The position numbers and the translations under genes were made by a program. The notes beneath the pieces are model-generated. The model worked only from the letters and a program-made list of their open reading frames with translations, made no database searches and was not told the DNA's origin. Below, piece after piece: positions 17,245 through 25,416 of a stretch of 25,416 nucleotides of DNA (the first letter of the stretch is position 1; each line of letters opens with the position of its first letter). Source of the DNA: Obelidium mucronatum (Eukaryota; Chytridiomycota; Chytridiomycetes; Chytridiales; Chytriomycetaceae); the NCBI GenBank assembly GCA_025765595.1, contig JAIVFH010000349.1, positions 1 to 25,416 on the forward strand. The letters run 5' to 3'.

Positions 17245-18492
17245 ATGGCCTTGGCGATAGTCCATCCGTTAGTCGCCCTCGTACGTGTAGCCGATGCACG
17301 TTATGCCATTTCATTTCTAAACTTGAAAACAGGCAATCCCTCTCGTTCTTTCTCCTTCAATCCACTTCCACTTGCTCCGAAATCAGAATCAATCCAATGC
17401 CTTAGTAGCGGTTGTAGGAGCAGTCCTCCTTGGCCTCACACCGATATTTTTTCCGTGTAATTACTTGGAGATCGATTACAGCGTTAAGGGGGCATCCTTC
17501 TTTTTCGTAGTGAGGATCCTTGAGATGGCGACTTTTCCAAGGTTAAACCGCATTCCACTCTATCTGAAGTAAATGCTTTAAGGAATGCGATATTAGGTCC
17601 ATGAATTCAAAGTGGAAGCTTGCGGATTATGGAGAGTTCCTTGCCACTTCGAGCAATAAGCCAGTCCGGGCAATGGAGGAAAGGAAGGGCCAGCAAGCAT
17701 CCAAAGACTATGGAGTCGCACGAAAAGAAAGAAAATGGATCCCTCGAATCGTGCATGCTAAAGATCGAAACTTGAAATGGTTTGTGTCGATGGGGCTGAG
17801 TCTCGTTGGGCACTGGTTGTGCTACACGTTCACCTTGGCGTATTTCCAAACGTATGGGTGCAGTTCGGAGTCGTGGCTACTGAACATGTTTGATATCCGG
17901 GAATTAATGGATCATGTCATGTTTGCAATTATGTTTTACTGTGATTTTCAGATCGGTATGTTTTCTTTCCCAGGTCCCCATAAGTATATATGGTACTTAT
18001 GGTTGGTTTTCCAGCATATGTTTTCGGTACTTTAGGGCTAGTACTGTTTCTCGGCGCGCCATATACCCCACTCTTTGATAAACCATATTTGGCGACGTCA
18101 TTGCGTGACTTTGTAAGCCAACTTAAATTGCTATTTCTTTTATTTGAGAGTCTGAGACGAAGGCATTTATACAGTGGTCGCATCGATGGAACTACCCTAT
18201 CAAATTGACATTCCATCGAATCGTGTTTACTCCAATTCTCCATGTGATGGATCTATACAACGCGAGTTCGAAAACCAAGTCCTCGAAACGCCATTCAGAG
18301 CTCCAACTCGCGATAGCAGCCTTCGCGTCTTTTTTGTTTTCTGCCTTGTTTCATGAGTATACTGCAGTGTTATTGTTTTCAGGCGAGCCTTTGGGAGTCA
18401 ATTCTGTATTTTTTATTATGCATGGGATCTTATGCATCTTGCAAGTTTCGATCCAGCGACTGTCCACCCATTGGCTGCTCTGGTACGGATAG
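17245..18492 (+). CDS. MBOAT_2/wax-synthase-like O-acyltransferase 2, 3'-truncated
   Basis: Exons 17245-17280, 17333-17541, 17597-17955, 18015-18112 and 18175-18492 join in phase to 339 aa. Exons 2, 3 and 4 have the same lengths (209, 359, 98) as in the next gene. The product is multi-pass, with SLRDF|WSHRWNYPIK at an intron and His about 294 in SALFHEYTAV. After the shared VSIQR block the sequence stops matching and enters what is, in origin, the 5' end of the next gene, ending at TAG 18490-18492. About 60 residues are lost, including the region that would correspond to the last two exons and terminal membrane segment. The His is kept, but whether the enzyme folds is doubtful. The truncation is a duplication junction rather than a point mutation. 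Confidence 0.8.
17692..17783 (+). repeat. 92-base perfect block shared with the adjacent MBOAT gene
   Basis: Bases 17692-17783 are identical to 18899-18990, including all synonymous positions (both inside exon 3). The flanking parts of the same exon and the introns have clearly diverged. This is the pattern of a recent gene-conversion tract. Confidence 0.75.
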
Positions 18493-19906
18493 CCCATGCC
18501 CGTTATTCAGAGTTTTTAACTAGCCGAGTTGCAACTTTTTGTAGGCAATCCCGCTTGCTCTTTGTCCTTTTATCCACTTCAACCTACTCAGAAATCAGAC
18601 CTTTTCCAATATCTTCGTAGCTAGTGTTGGAGCCGTCCTCCTTGGCATAACACCGATACTGTTTCCGTGTCCTTATTCAGAGGTTAGCGACAGTATTAAG
18701 GGTGTATCCTTCTTTTTCGTTGTAAGGATCTTGGAGGTTGCAACTTTTCCAAGGTATTTGTACAATCTCTTTGACGTGTATGATATTAACAACCGGATAT
18801 AAGATCCATGAATTATAAATGGTCTTTCGTTGATTATGGAGAGTTCCTTGCCACTTCGAGCAATAAGCCTGTCCGTGCCATGGAAGAAAGGAAGGGCAAG
18901 CAAGCATCCAAAGACTATGGAGTCGCACGAAAAGAAAGAAAATGGATCCCTCGAATCGTGCATGCTAAAGATCGAAACTTGAAATGGTTTCTGTCGATGG
19001 GGATGAGTCTGGTAGTGCATTGGCTGTGCTACACATTCGCCTTGGCGTATTGCCAAAAGTACAAATACCACACTGAGACTTGGATTCTGCCAATCTTTGA
19101 TTTCCGACAAGTGATGGATCATGTCGTGTTCGCGGTTCTATTTTATTGTGACATCCAGATGTGTACGTTTCCTTCCTTCTCTTTTTGACTGATATCGTTC
19201 TCATTGTTGTTTATTTCAAGCGTATGTTTTTGGTACCTTGGGGTTGGTTTTGTTTCTCGGTGCACCATATACTCCTATTTTTGACAACCCATATTTTGCG
19301 ACGTCATTACGCGACTTTGTAAGGCATTCTTGATTTCTCATTGACCTTCATGAAACTGAAACGATTTCTGCAGTGGTCGCATCGATGGAGCTACCCCATC
19401 AAATTGACATTCCATCGAATTGTTTTCACTCCTCTGCTCAACATCATGGATCAATACAATTCAAGTTCAAAGACTAAAGATCAACGATCCTCGAAACGCC
19501 ATTCCGAACTACAACTCGCGATTGCCACTTTGGCTTCGTTTTTGTTTTCCTCCTTGTTCCACGAATATATCATGGTGTTACTGATGCCGCGCGAACCTTT
19601 GGGAATCAATACGCTGTTTTTTATGTTGCATGGTGTTTTGTGTGTCTTTCAAGTGTCGATGCAGCGTATTACTGGCTATGGAATTAATTGGGGTGTTGGT
19701 CCTGGATGGGCAGTTCTCGGTTGGATTGGTGAGTCCTTTGGTTTTTTTGGTCAGTTGCTTACGTATCTTTTTTTATGGAATCAGCGACTATGATTACATT
19801 GCTAATAACTTGCCCTTTGTTCGTTGGTCAATATGCCAGAAGTGGTGTTATGATGCAGTTCCCAGTGTCGCCGATAGTGCTTGATTTCTTTACGACAATT
19901 GTTTGA
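18432..19906 (+). CDS. MBOAT_2/wax-synthase-like O-acyltransferase 3, starting inside gene 2
   Basis: Six exons join in phase to 397 aa: 18432-18482, 18545-18753, 18804-19162, 19221-19318, 19374-19728, 19785-19906. Exon 1 ends VHPLAAL, matching VHPLVAL of the upstream gene, followed by a GTACGG donor like that gene's GTACGT. Landmarks are RSMNYKWSFVDYGEF, SLRDF|WSHRWSYPIK and His about 302 in SSLFHEYIMV. The last exon (TMITLLITCP) is a full C-terminal segment. The only ATG in frame with exon 1 is at 18432, which lies out of frame within exon 5 of the upstream gene, so the first nine residues or so (MHLASFDPA) are made from that gene's coding sequence. Its own promoter seems to have been lost at the junction. 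Confidence 0.82.
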
Positions 19907-19965
19907 ACCAGAAAAGAGAACACTATAACTCTATTCGTGTCATAAAATAAAAATAAAATTATATA

Positions 19966-21237
19966 TTATTCAAAATAAGAATGTCTCCTGACATCCCCCA
20001 ACAACAGATTCCAAACATGTCCGTGCGAACCGTTTCCCCCCTCTCTTGCTCCATCTGGTAGCGATCCCATTATATCTACTCCTCTATTTGGAAGAATGCT
20101 CATAAACCTTACATTTCTCAATCCACCCAACATCTCCTTTGGAATTCCTCCTTGAAACTTGTTGTGTGCAAGATGCAAGTGAACCACATTTAATTGCCCA
20201 ATCTCAGCGGGTATTTCGCCAGTGAGTTGATTCCCACTCACTGATAAGAAATGGAGATTCGAAAGCGCGCATATTTCTCTGGGTAATGGCCCTTGCAAAT
20301 CATTGCTTGCCAGATTCAACTCATACAAGTTCCTCAAATTTCCAAACTCTTTTGGAATAGGACCAGAAAACTTGTTTCGTTGCATTTGAAGATTGTGAAG
20401 GTTTTCCAGTTGACCAAGTTGAGCCGGGATTTCAGAGTCCAGCATGTTATCGTTGAGGTTAATGTGTCTGATGCTGACCAGTTTGCCGATGGAGGACGGA
20501 AGCCTCCCCGAGAGAGAATTGCTTGCAAGATTCAGGTCCACGAGGTTCTCTAAATTTCCGATTTCTTTGGGAATTGAACCAGAGAGCCCGTTGGAGCAGA
20601 GGTTGAGCAACCTGAGGTTCACCAGTTGTCCAAATGTTTTTGGAATCTCACCAGTGAGTGAGCAAGAGCAAATCGAGAGTCGTTCAAGCTGGGTAAGATT
20701 TCCTATCTCCGCTGGAAGCGATCCAGTCACTTTGGTCAAACAGATTGTGAGTGATGACAAGCTGACAAGCTTTCCAATTTCAACCGGAATTGGACCCTCC
20801 AAGTCGCTTCGAAACAGGTCGAGAGTAACCAGTTCACTTAATGATCCAATCGCTTTTGGGATCGATCCACTCTTTATATTCCACCAACTTAAACTGGAGA
20901 CTGACTTGAGCTTCATTCTGGCATACACATTCTGGTAGATTTCTGGGAAACTGAACCAAAGCCGATCCAAAGCATCTGGCTGCATGGTGCAAGTCACAGC
21001 TTGTTGCGTATTTTGAATAAAGCTAGACAGATTCATAGACGCAAAGTACTTGTCGCTCAAGCTGTTATGAATGTGTTTACATACTCTGCGAAACTTGAGG
21101 GATTCGGAGGGATGGATATAACTGAAGATTATCTGCACAACTTCTGTTGGGACGCTTGTCTGAAGTGCACACATTGTACCAGGAAAAGCTGGATATCTGA
21201 GCGATAAGATGTTCAAAAAACAAAAAGTCGGTGGCAC
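19966..21237 (-). CDS. F-box plus plant-type LRR protein
   Basis: A single-exon frame of 423 aa from ATG 21237. A second in-frame Met at 21174 gives 402 aa and directly precedes the F-box, and may be the real start. The F-box-like segment is SVPTEVVQIIFSYIHPS followed by LKFRRVCKHIHNSLSD. Then come about ten 24-residue LRRs of the plant-specific type (L-x-G-x-I-P-x-x-I-G-x-L-x-x-L), for example LVNLRLLNLCSNGLSGSIPK. F-box proteins serve as SCF ubiquitin-ligase receptors, with LRRs as the substrate surface. No membrane segment or kinase is present, so this is an intracellular LRR protein unlike plant receptor kinases. The C-terminus (SLPDGAREGGNGSHG) leaves the repeat. A palindromic TGACGTCA lies just upstream. 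Confidence 0.85.
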   Translation of the reverse strand: MPPTFCFLNILSLRYPAFPGTMCALQTSVPTEVVQIIFSYIHPSESLKFRRVCKHIHNSLSDKYFASMNLSSFIQNTQQAVTCTMQPDALDRLWFSFPEIYQNVYARMKLKSVSSLSWWNIKSGSIPKAIGSLSELVTLDLFRSDLEGPIPVEIGKLVSLSSLTICLTKVTGSLPAEIGNLTQLERLSICSCSLTGEIPKTFGQLVNLRLLNLCSNGLSGSIPKEIGNLENLVDLNLASNSLSGRLPSSIGKLVSIRHINLNDNMLDSEIPAQLGQLENLHNLQMQRNKFSGPIPKEFGNLRNLYELNLASNDLQGPLPREICALSNLHFLSVSGNQLTGEIPAEIGQLNVVHLHLAHNKFQGGIPKEMLGGLRNVRFMSILPNRGVDIMGSLPDGAREGGNGSHGHVWNLLLGDVRRHSYFE

Positions 21238-21243
21238 TCTTCA

Positions 21244-21251
21244 TGACGTCA
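21244..21251. promoter_or_regulatory. CRE palindrome TGACGTCA
   Basis: A perfect 8-base CRE, the site of CREB/ATF-type bZIP factors, 7 bases upstream of ATG 21237 and 70 bases upstream of ATG 21174 of the F-box/LRR gene. A second half-similar sequence (TGACAACGTCA) lies at 21269-21279. The position makes more sense as promoter if translation starts at 21174. Confidence 0.5.
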
Positions 21252-21296
21252 CGCAATTTTTTATGGCTTGACAACGTCAAAACAAAACCACAACTT

Positions 21297-22671
21297 TCAA
21301 ATCAGTTTCTTGAAATACACCTTCATCGATTGGGGAACAGGAAATTCCAGGAATTGTTCTGATCTCGCAAACGGCCCATTGAAAAATGGACTTGTAAGCA
21401 ACAAGAAGAATAACGTAACTAACAGCAAATCAGAGTGTTAAAATAACAAATCTTAAACAGAAAAGGCTTGTTTTCGAGCATACTTATCCATCCAACGAAA
21501 CGTTTCCAGGAAATCGACAATGACGAAAGCAAATTCAGTCGTTCCCACAAGACACATGCTATTCCATGAGACATGAAAAAGGTTGACATTTCTCCAGGAA
21601 TCCATTCGTGAGGAATGAGCATTATGCAAGCATATTCATGCAATAGGGCGCTTCCTGCAAAAGAAACCAATGTGGCTATCATCAAATGGGTTTGCCGCGC
21701 ATTCTTCGTTGGGTCAAGTTTACGCATTAAAGCAAGAGTTGGAGCAAAGCATATTCTGTGAATCGTGATTTTGATGGGCTGGTTCCAGCTTTGAAAAGTG
21801 ACGAATAAGCTAAAAGATACAGCAAAAGAGAACCATACATACCGATTTGACCAAAAATCTCGCAAAGACGTCGAAAGATACGGCTTGTCGAAAATGGGGG
21901 TATATGGGGCTCCCAACAAATCCACAATCATCAAGGTGCCAGTTGTATACATCAAATCCATTGATGAGAATAATTGAGCCCCAAACATGATGTTAACAAG
22001 AACACTTTTCAAATCCAGAAGATTCAAAAGCTGCATCTTCTTGGCATTTTCGCCAAATGGGTATTTTTCGAGATAGGCAGTGGTAAACGTCATGATCACA
22101 AGCATGACCAAAAGACGAGCCGCCTGGCGCAAATAGTAACCAAGCGTTCTATCTCTAGCTTCAGCGACTTTTGGCATCCACGGATCCGTTTTGCTAAGTT
22201 TGTCTTGATGGTTTTTGGAAGTGAATTTGCGAATCGGTTCGTTGTCAGAAACGCCAATGAATTCGTAGTATTCGCGCATAGTCCACTTTGAAGTAAATGA
22301 TCTTTTTTTATGCGTCCGAGTTAATGTTTGGTTGGGTAAAGCAAGTAATGGAACTCACCTCGGGAAAGTTGCGACTTCGAGAAACCGCATCATAAAGAAG
22401 ATAAGGGAAACACCCCTCATTCCGTAGTTATAAAAGACGTGATCACAGGGGAAAAGCATTGGAGTGAGGATCAGCAGCGTAACTCCGATGGCCGTGACTG
22501 CGCTGTTGGGCAAAGTTGATCTCAGAAACTGGAAGTGCACTTGAGGAATGATAACTACAACAGCCAGCTAAGATATGTTAGAAGAGTTTTTAAGTTCGAC
22601 GGGCGGCCAAGACGTACCACCAAGAGCCATGCTGGAATGACAGCAACAATGGGAAGGATCTGAGGCCCCAT
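21297..22671 (-). CDS. MBOAT_2/wax-synthase-like O-acyltransferase 4
   Basis: Five exons join in phase to 382 aa: 22671-22618, 22567-22359, 22301-21843, 21788-21484, 21418-21297. The second (209 bases) and last (122 bases) exons keep the lengths seen in the + strand homologues, but the intron before AYVFGTLG is absent here, giving one 459-base exon. The intron at the SLRDF/W site is displaced 11 bases downstream: FWSNR|WNQPIK, GTATGT donor. That 54-base intron has no stop and is a multiple of three, so naive reading would keep it as coding. The His is about 291 in SALLHEYACI. Multi-pass ER acyltransferase; acceptor unknown. The start is 127 bases from the divergent hydrolase gene. Confidence 0.87.
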
Positions 22672-22710
22672 TTCGCCTGTCTGCGATCTTTTTTAAAGTT
22701 TGTTTTTAAA

Positions 22711-22747
22711 AGGAATTAGATGAGAACATTAGGAATTAGATGAGAAC
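22711..22747 (+). repeat. 20-base tandem direct repeat in a divergent promoter
   Basis: AGGAATTAGATGAGAAC occurs at 22711-22727 and again at 22731-22747, period 20, in the 127 bases between MBOAT gene 4 (-) and the hydrolase (+). It may be a doubled factor site or a replication slip. Confidence 0.7.
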
Positions 22748-22798
22748 TTTTATCTAAGCCATTAGTAAATAGCCATTTGTTGGCGTATTATTTATCTG

Positions 22799-24054
22799 AT
22801 GCCAAAAAGAGAGCTTTGGACTGGCATCGCAATCGCAGCAGCACTAACAGCCGCTTTTGCCTATGCAAGAGGATCAGCAAAAAAAAGCCAGAAGACGAAG
22901 AAGGAAGTAACTGCCTCTGCTCTTGCATTCTTTGAGCCATCTCGTACCAGAACCATTGAGACTCCATCTGCCAAATACACCTGCTACGAATACGGACCAC
23001 CAGTAGCTTCAGCAAAATCTGTCATTTTGTACCTTCATGGAGTGCCAGGATCGCGACTTGTTCCAATTCCAGGATTAAACACTTTGTGTCTGTTGAGTAT
23101 TTCGAGTCATTTCAAACCGCCAGAGAACCAACAACCATCTGAACACATTTAGGGAAAAATCTATTCTCTTGATATCACCTGACAGAATTGGATTTGGTGA
23201 CTCGAAGAGATTTGGATCTGAAGAATCAAACAACGTTTCTGAGTTCAACAAATTCGCGACTGAGCTATTCCACAAGCTGGATGTCGAAGCTGCAAGATTC
23301 GTTCGTGTAATGGTTGTAGGATACAGTTTAGGCGCGCCGTTGGCTTTGGGGCTTCTGCAAGTGATTCCTCCGGATAGTCATCGTGTGTCAAGTGTTCATA
23401 TAATTGCTCCAGTTGGATTTACATCCTCCACTGGGTCTTTGGCGGGCGTGGTTCTTCCGAATAGGTTTCTTTTTTAGGTTTCTCTTTAAGTTGCCCTGAT
23501 TTCTTTTTAATGGACAGAGTGTCACACTGGATGGTTCGATATGCTCCGAATGTTCTCAAATGGGGCTGGGCAGTCTTTGGTTCTTTCATAGCTTCTGGAG
23601 ATGGTTATATTGATGCAATGATTGCGGGCTCTGGTAAAGCAGATCGCGACGGAATGACTGACCTGGATATTCTTGTCTGGGTATATATTCACGGCTGCTA
23701 CCGTAAGCTCTTCTCAACTAAACCTGAAAAAAATAGAAACTTACAACTCGAGAGACAATGAAACAAGGAACTCGGGCGTTTGTTTCAAACGTCCTCGAAT
23801 TCTTTGGAAAAGACGCTCCCAGTGGTTGGGGGTTTAACGTGAAAACCCTATTAAAGGACCACGAAAATATCCCAGTCCATTTTTATCATGGTAATCATGA
23901 TGTCATCACTCCAATCTTTGCTTCCGAGGAGCTTGTTGAATTGCTGGGATTGAAAGAAACCGACGCCTTGACTGCATATCCTGATCCCTCTTTAGGGCAC
24001 TTTGGAATCCTCAAAAAAGTCGTACCGGATGTAGTATCTGGTTCACTGCAATGA
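22799..24054 (+). CDS. Alpha/beta hydrolase with N-terminal membrane segment
   Basis: Four exons (22799-23085, 23153-23464, 23518-23680, 23755-24054) join in phase to 353 aa. Residues about 7-24 are hydrophobic (WTGIAIAAALTAAFAYA), followed by a Lys-rich stretch: a signal anchor or targeting sequence. The fold's landmarks are YLHGVPGSR (oxyanion region), LISPDRIGFGDS, the nucleophile elbow VGYSLG with Ser154, the acid in GNHDVITP (Asp303) and His336 in SLGHFGIL. The triad is complete. Family members are esterases, lipases or epoxide hydrolases; the substrate cannot be assigned. The exon 3/4 junction (TGG|GTATAT to GAGAG|ACA) is the least sure. It converges with the NUS1-like gene with only 16 bases between stops, so the 3' ends of the transcripts must overlap. 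Confidence 0.85.
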
Positions 24055-24070
24055 TTTGGAGAGAGCGGTT

Positions 24071-25076
24071 TTATTTTCCAACTCGTTTCTCACATTTAGA
24101 ATACATAAAAACTCCATCCGCAAAATCTTTGTAGTCTGGCGTATGATATAGCTTCTCTTTCACGTGGCTATTAAAAAAACGTTCAGCTTCAATAGTCAAC
24201 TAACAACAGACTTACCATATTTCAACCAGCCGAGTTTCCCAAGGAGGATAAGAATCCAGCGTTAACGCATCTAGCTTTCCGCCAAACACATACATGAGTT
24301 CAGGTTCTGGGAAATCTGCAATTCAACCCAATTATTATTCATTCTCATCCCTCAAAAAAGACTCACCAGTCGACAGCAGCAATGAGTCAATCATCTTGAC
24401 ATCAATCGAGTCACTGAATCTCGCTTTTTCGTCACTGCTACTCCTCTTAAAATCAAGGGCCTTTTGCGCCAACAATTTCGCTACTCTGACAAGATCAGAT
24501 TTTCCGTCCCACCGCGCATCAATAAAGCGAATCGTAAAAGTGAATATTTCGGCAGCATTCTCGCTCAAATCATGCTGCCTTTGGATTTGTTCCGTTTCGG
24601 CTGCTTCGTGCGACAAAAGCGGTTGTTGTTGATGGTCAATCTCGGAACCTTCGTTTGAAAGAGTTCCTCCGAAACCGGAATCAATACTTTGTTCATCTCC
24701 TGCTTCTTCTTCGTCGTTGGTATCATCATCGTTGCGGAATTCTCTTGGTTTTGAAAGCTCCAATTTGATGATACATCCATGGCCAGAGTCATTTCGAGAA
24801 AGAACATTAATTGATAAAGACGCAGCCTTTGCTTCAAACTCGGACATAATGAATCCCTGCTGATTTGGAGGTGTGGGCAATGTATGGACACATGGGTTGA
24901 CCCAGCAGCGCACGCCCATAGAGTCCATTGAGCCAGATGTGAATGGTTGTGGTCGTGTGATAGTGAAAAGAGATATGTGAGATGGAAACGGCTTTGTGGT
25001 TGACGTATGCAGAAGGAGCGCTTTGATATCAGCTAGTGACGATGGGACTGGTTTGCTGGAGCTTCCATTGGAATAG
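24071..25076 (-). CDS. NUS1: NUS1/Nogo-B receptor homologue (dehydrodolichyl diphosphate synthase subunit), 5' end unresolved
   Basis: Three 3' exons are firm: about 25076-24367, 24315-24216 and 24167-24071, with phases fitting. The C-terminal 120 residues match NUS1 as I know it: DARWDGKSDLVRVAK, IDVKMIDSLLLSTG, FPEPELMYVFGG, YPPWETRLVEI, and the end CEKRVGK, which carries the RxG motif needed for cis-prenyltransferase activity of the heterodimer. With its catalytic partner, NUS1 makes the dolichol precursor for N-glycosylation and GPI anchors at the ER. Upstream, SLADIKALLLHTST fits the cis-PTase-like core start. An acidic insert (NDDDTNDEEEAGDEQS) interrupts the middle. No start codon or N-terminal membrane segment is in frame within this exon, so an upstream exon is required. 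GPI-tailed proteins in this window would depend on this pathway. Confidence 0.72.
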
Positions 25077-25185
25077 CTTCAAGAATTGAGAAATCGAGCT
25101 GATGAATGAAGAGGCAAATGTAAGCAGTTGGCTCAGCAAGAAGGAAAAGACGCTTGCTGTCATTTTCGGTGATCTTTATTGTCAC

Positions 25186-25351
25186 ACTGTCCGTCCCAGC
25201 AATCCATCAACATCATCTATTCTCCACTGCAAATTTGACTCGCTCCATTCAGTTGAATGATTTGACGTTAGAACCAGACTAATTTCTCCTCTTTTGTCAC
25301 ACTCCAAAACCTCCCCACTTATCTGGTTCTCAACAATGTATTCAAAGTCCC
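25186..25351 (-). CDS. Possible upstream exon, gene assignment uncertain
   Basis: A minus-strand open stretch flanked by a CTGTTGCAG acceptor and a possible GTGACA donor reads as ordinary protein (FEYIVENQISGEVLECDKRG, then EISLVLTSNHSTEWSESN). Spliced in phase 2 over a 109-base intron it would feed the NUS1-like exon at 25076. NUS1 proteins do not usually have such a region, so it may belong to a neighbouring gene, or the model between 25077 and 25185 may be wrong. Confidence 0.35.
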
Positions 25352-25416
25352 CTGCAACAGAAACACCGACAGATAAAACACATCCATCTTTCAATGCATT
25401 TCAAGACTTTTTTCTG

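Noticed and set aside
17245..19906. The two + strand MBOAT copies as one fused gene
   Set aside because: Splicing from gene 2's frame at the GTACGG donor enters gene 3's exon 2 in the wrong phase and reaches a stop soon after, so a fused protein is not made.
1..25416. Prokaryotic or phage origin, CRISPR or mobile elements
   Set aside because: There are pervasive short spliceosomal introns and eukaryotic families throughout. No spaced direct repeats, integrase, transposase or terminal inverted repeats were found.

Overview
The window is nuclear DNA from a compact eukaryotic genome, most likely a fungus and probably an early-diverging (chytrid-like) one. Almost every gene is split by short introns of about 42-109 bases, with GT..AG ends, CTAAC-like branch points and pyrimidine tracts. 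Intergenic spaces are mostly 16-550 bases. The content (metacaspase, WSC-domain wall proteins, GPI-tailed secreted proteins, MBOAT_2/wax-synthase-like acyltransferases, plant-type LRR F-box protein, KICS2 and NUS1 homologues) points the same way. The lineage is inference. No rRNA, tRNA, CRISPR or transposon was seen.

Layout. 1-2028 (-): seven-exon coiled-coil protein with Sfi1/CCDC191-like Trp motifs, running off the left edge. 2253-4068 (+): eight-exon metacaspase whose assembled exons encode an acidic leader and a WW domain before the peptidase domain. 4518-5780 (-): AKR7-type aldo/keto reductase, five exons. 5964-6227 (+): small single-pass membrane protein with a PPxY motif. 6506-7513 (-): Cys-rich protein with a GPI-like tail. 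8067-10246 (-): homologue of KICS2/C12orf66, a KICSTOR subunit. 10362-10861 (-): small secreted six-Cys GPI-type protein. 11058-12528 (-): MBOAT acyltransferase 1.

12691-14895 (+): membrane-anchored CBM9-like plus four WSC domains. Only 37 bases later, 14933-16043 (+) is a paralogue broken by a 34-base out-of-frame duplication. 16065-17089 (-): sugar-nucleotide-type nucleotidyltransferase. 17245-18492 and 18432-19906 (+): two tandem MBOAT genes fused at a duplication junction, so that the first loses its 3' end and the second starts inside it. 19966-21237 (-): F-box/LRR protein. 21297-22671 (-): MBOAT acyltransferase 4. 22799-24054 (+): alpha/beta hydrolase. 24071-about 25076 (-): NUS1 (Nogo-B receptor) homologue; its 5' part is unresolved.

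How the genes relate: there is no single pathway. Two local families dominate. The four MBOAT genes share exon lengths (209-base exon 2 in three copies, 122-base last exon in three) and show conversion, truncation and intron displacement. The CBM9/WSC pair shows out-of-register recombination. The right half is therefore a tandem-duplication hotspot. The left half holds conserved single-copy cell-biology genes: protease, KICSTOR subunit and reductase.

All exon models were built by hand from splice signals, reading phase and family expectation; transcripts would settle them.
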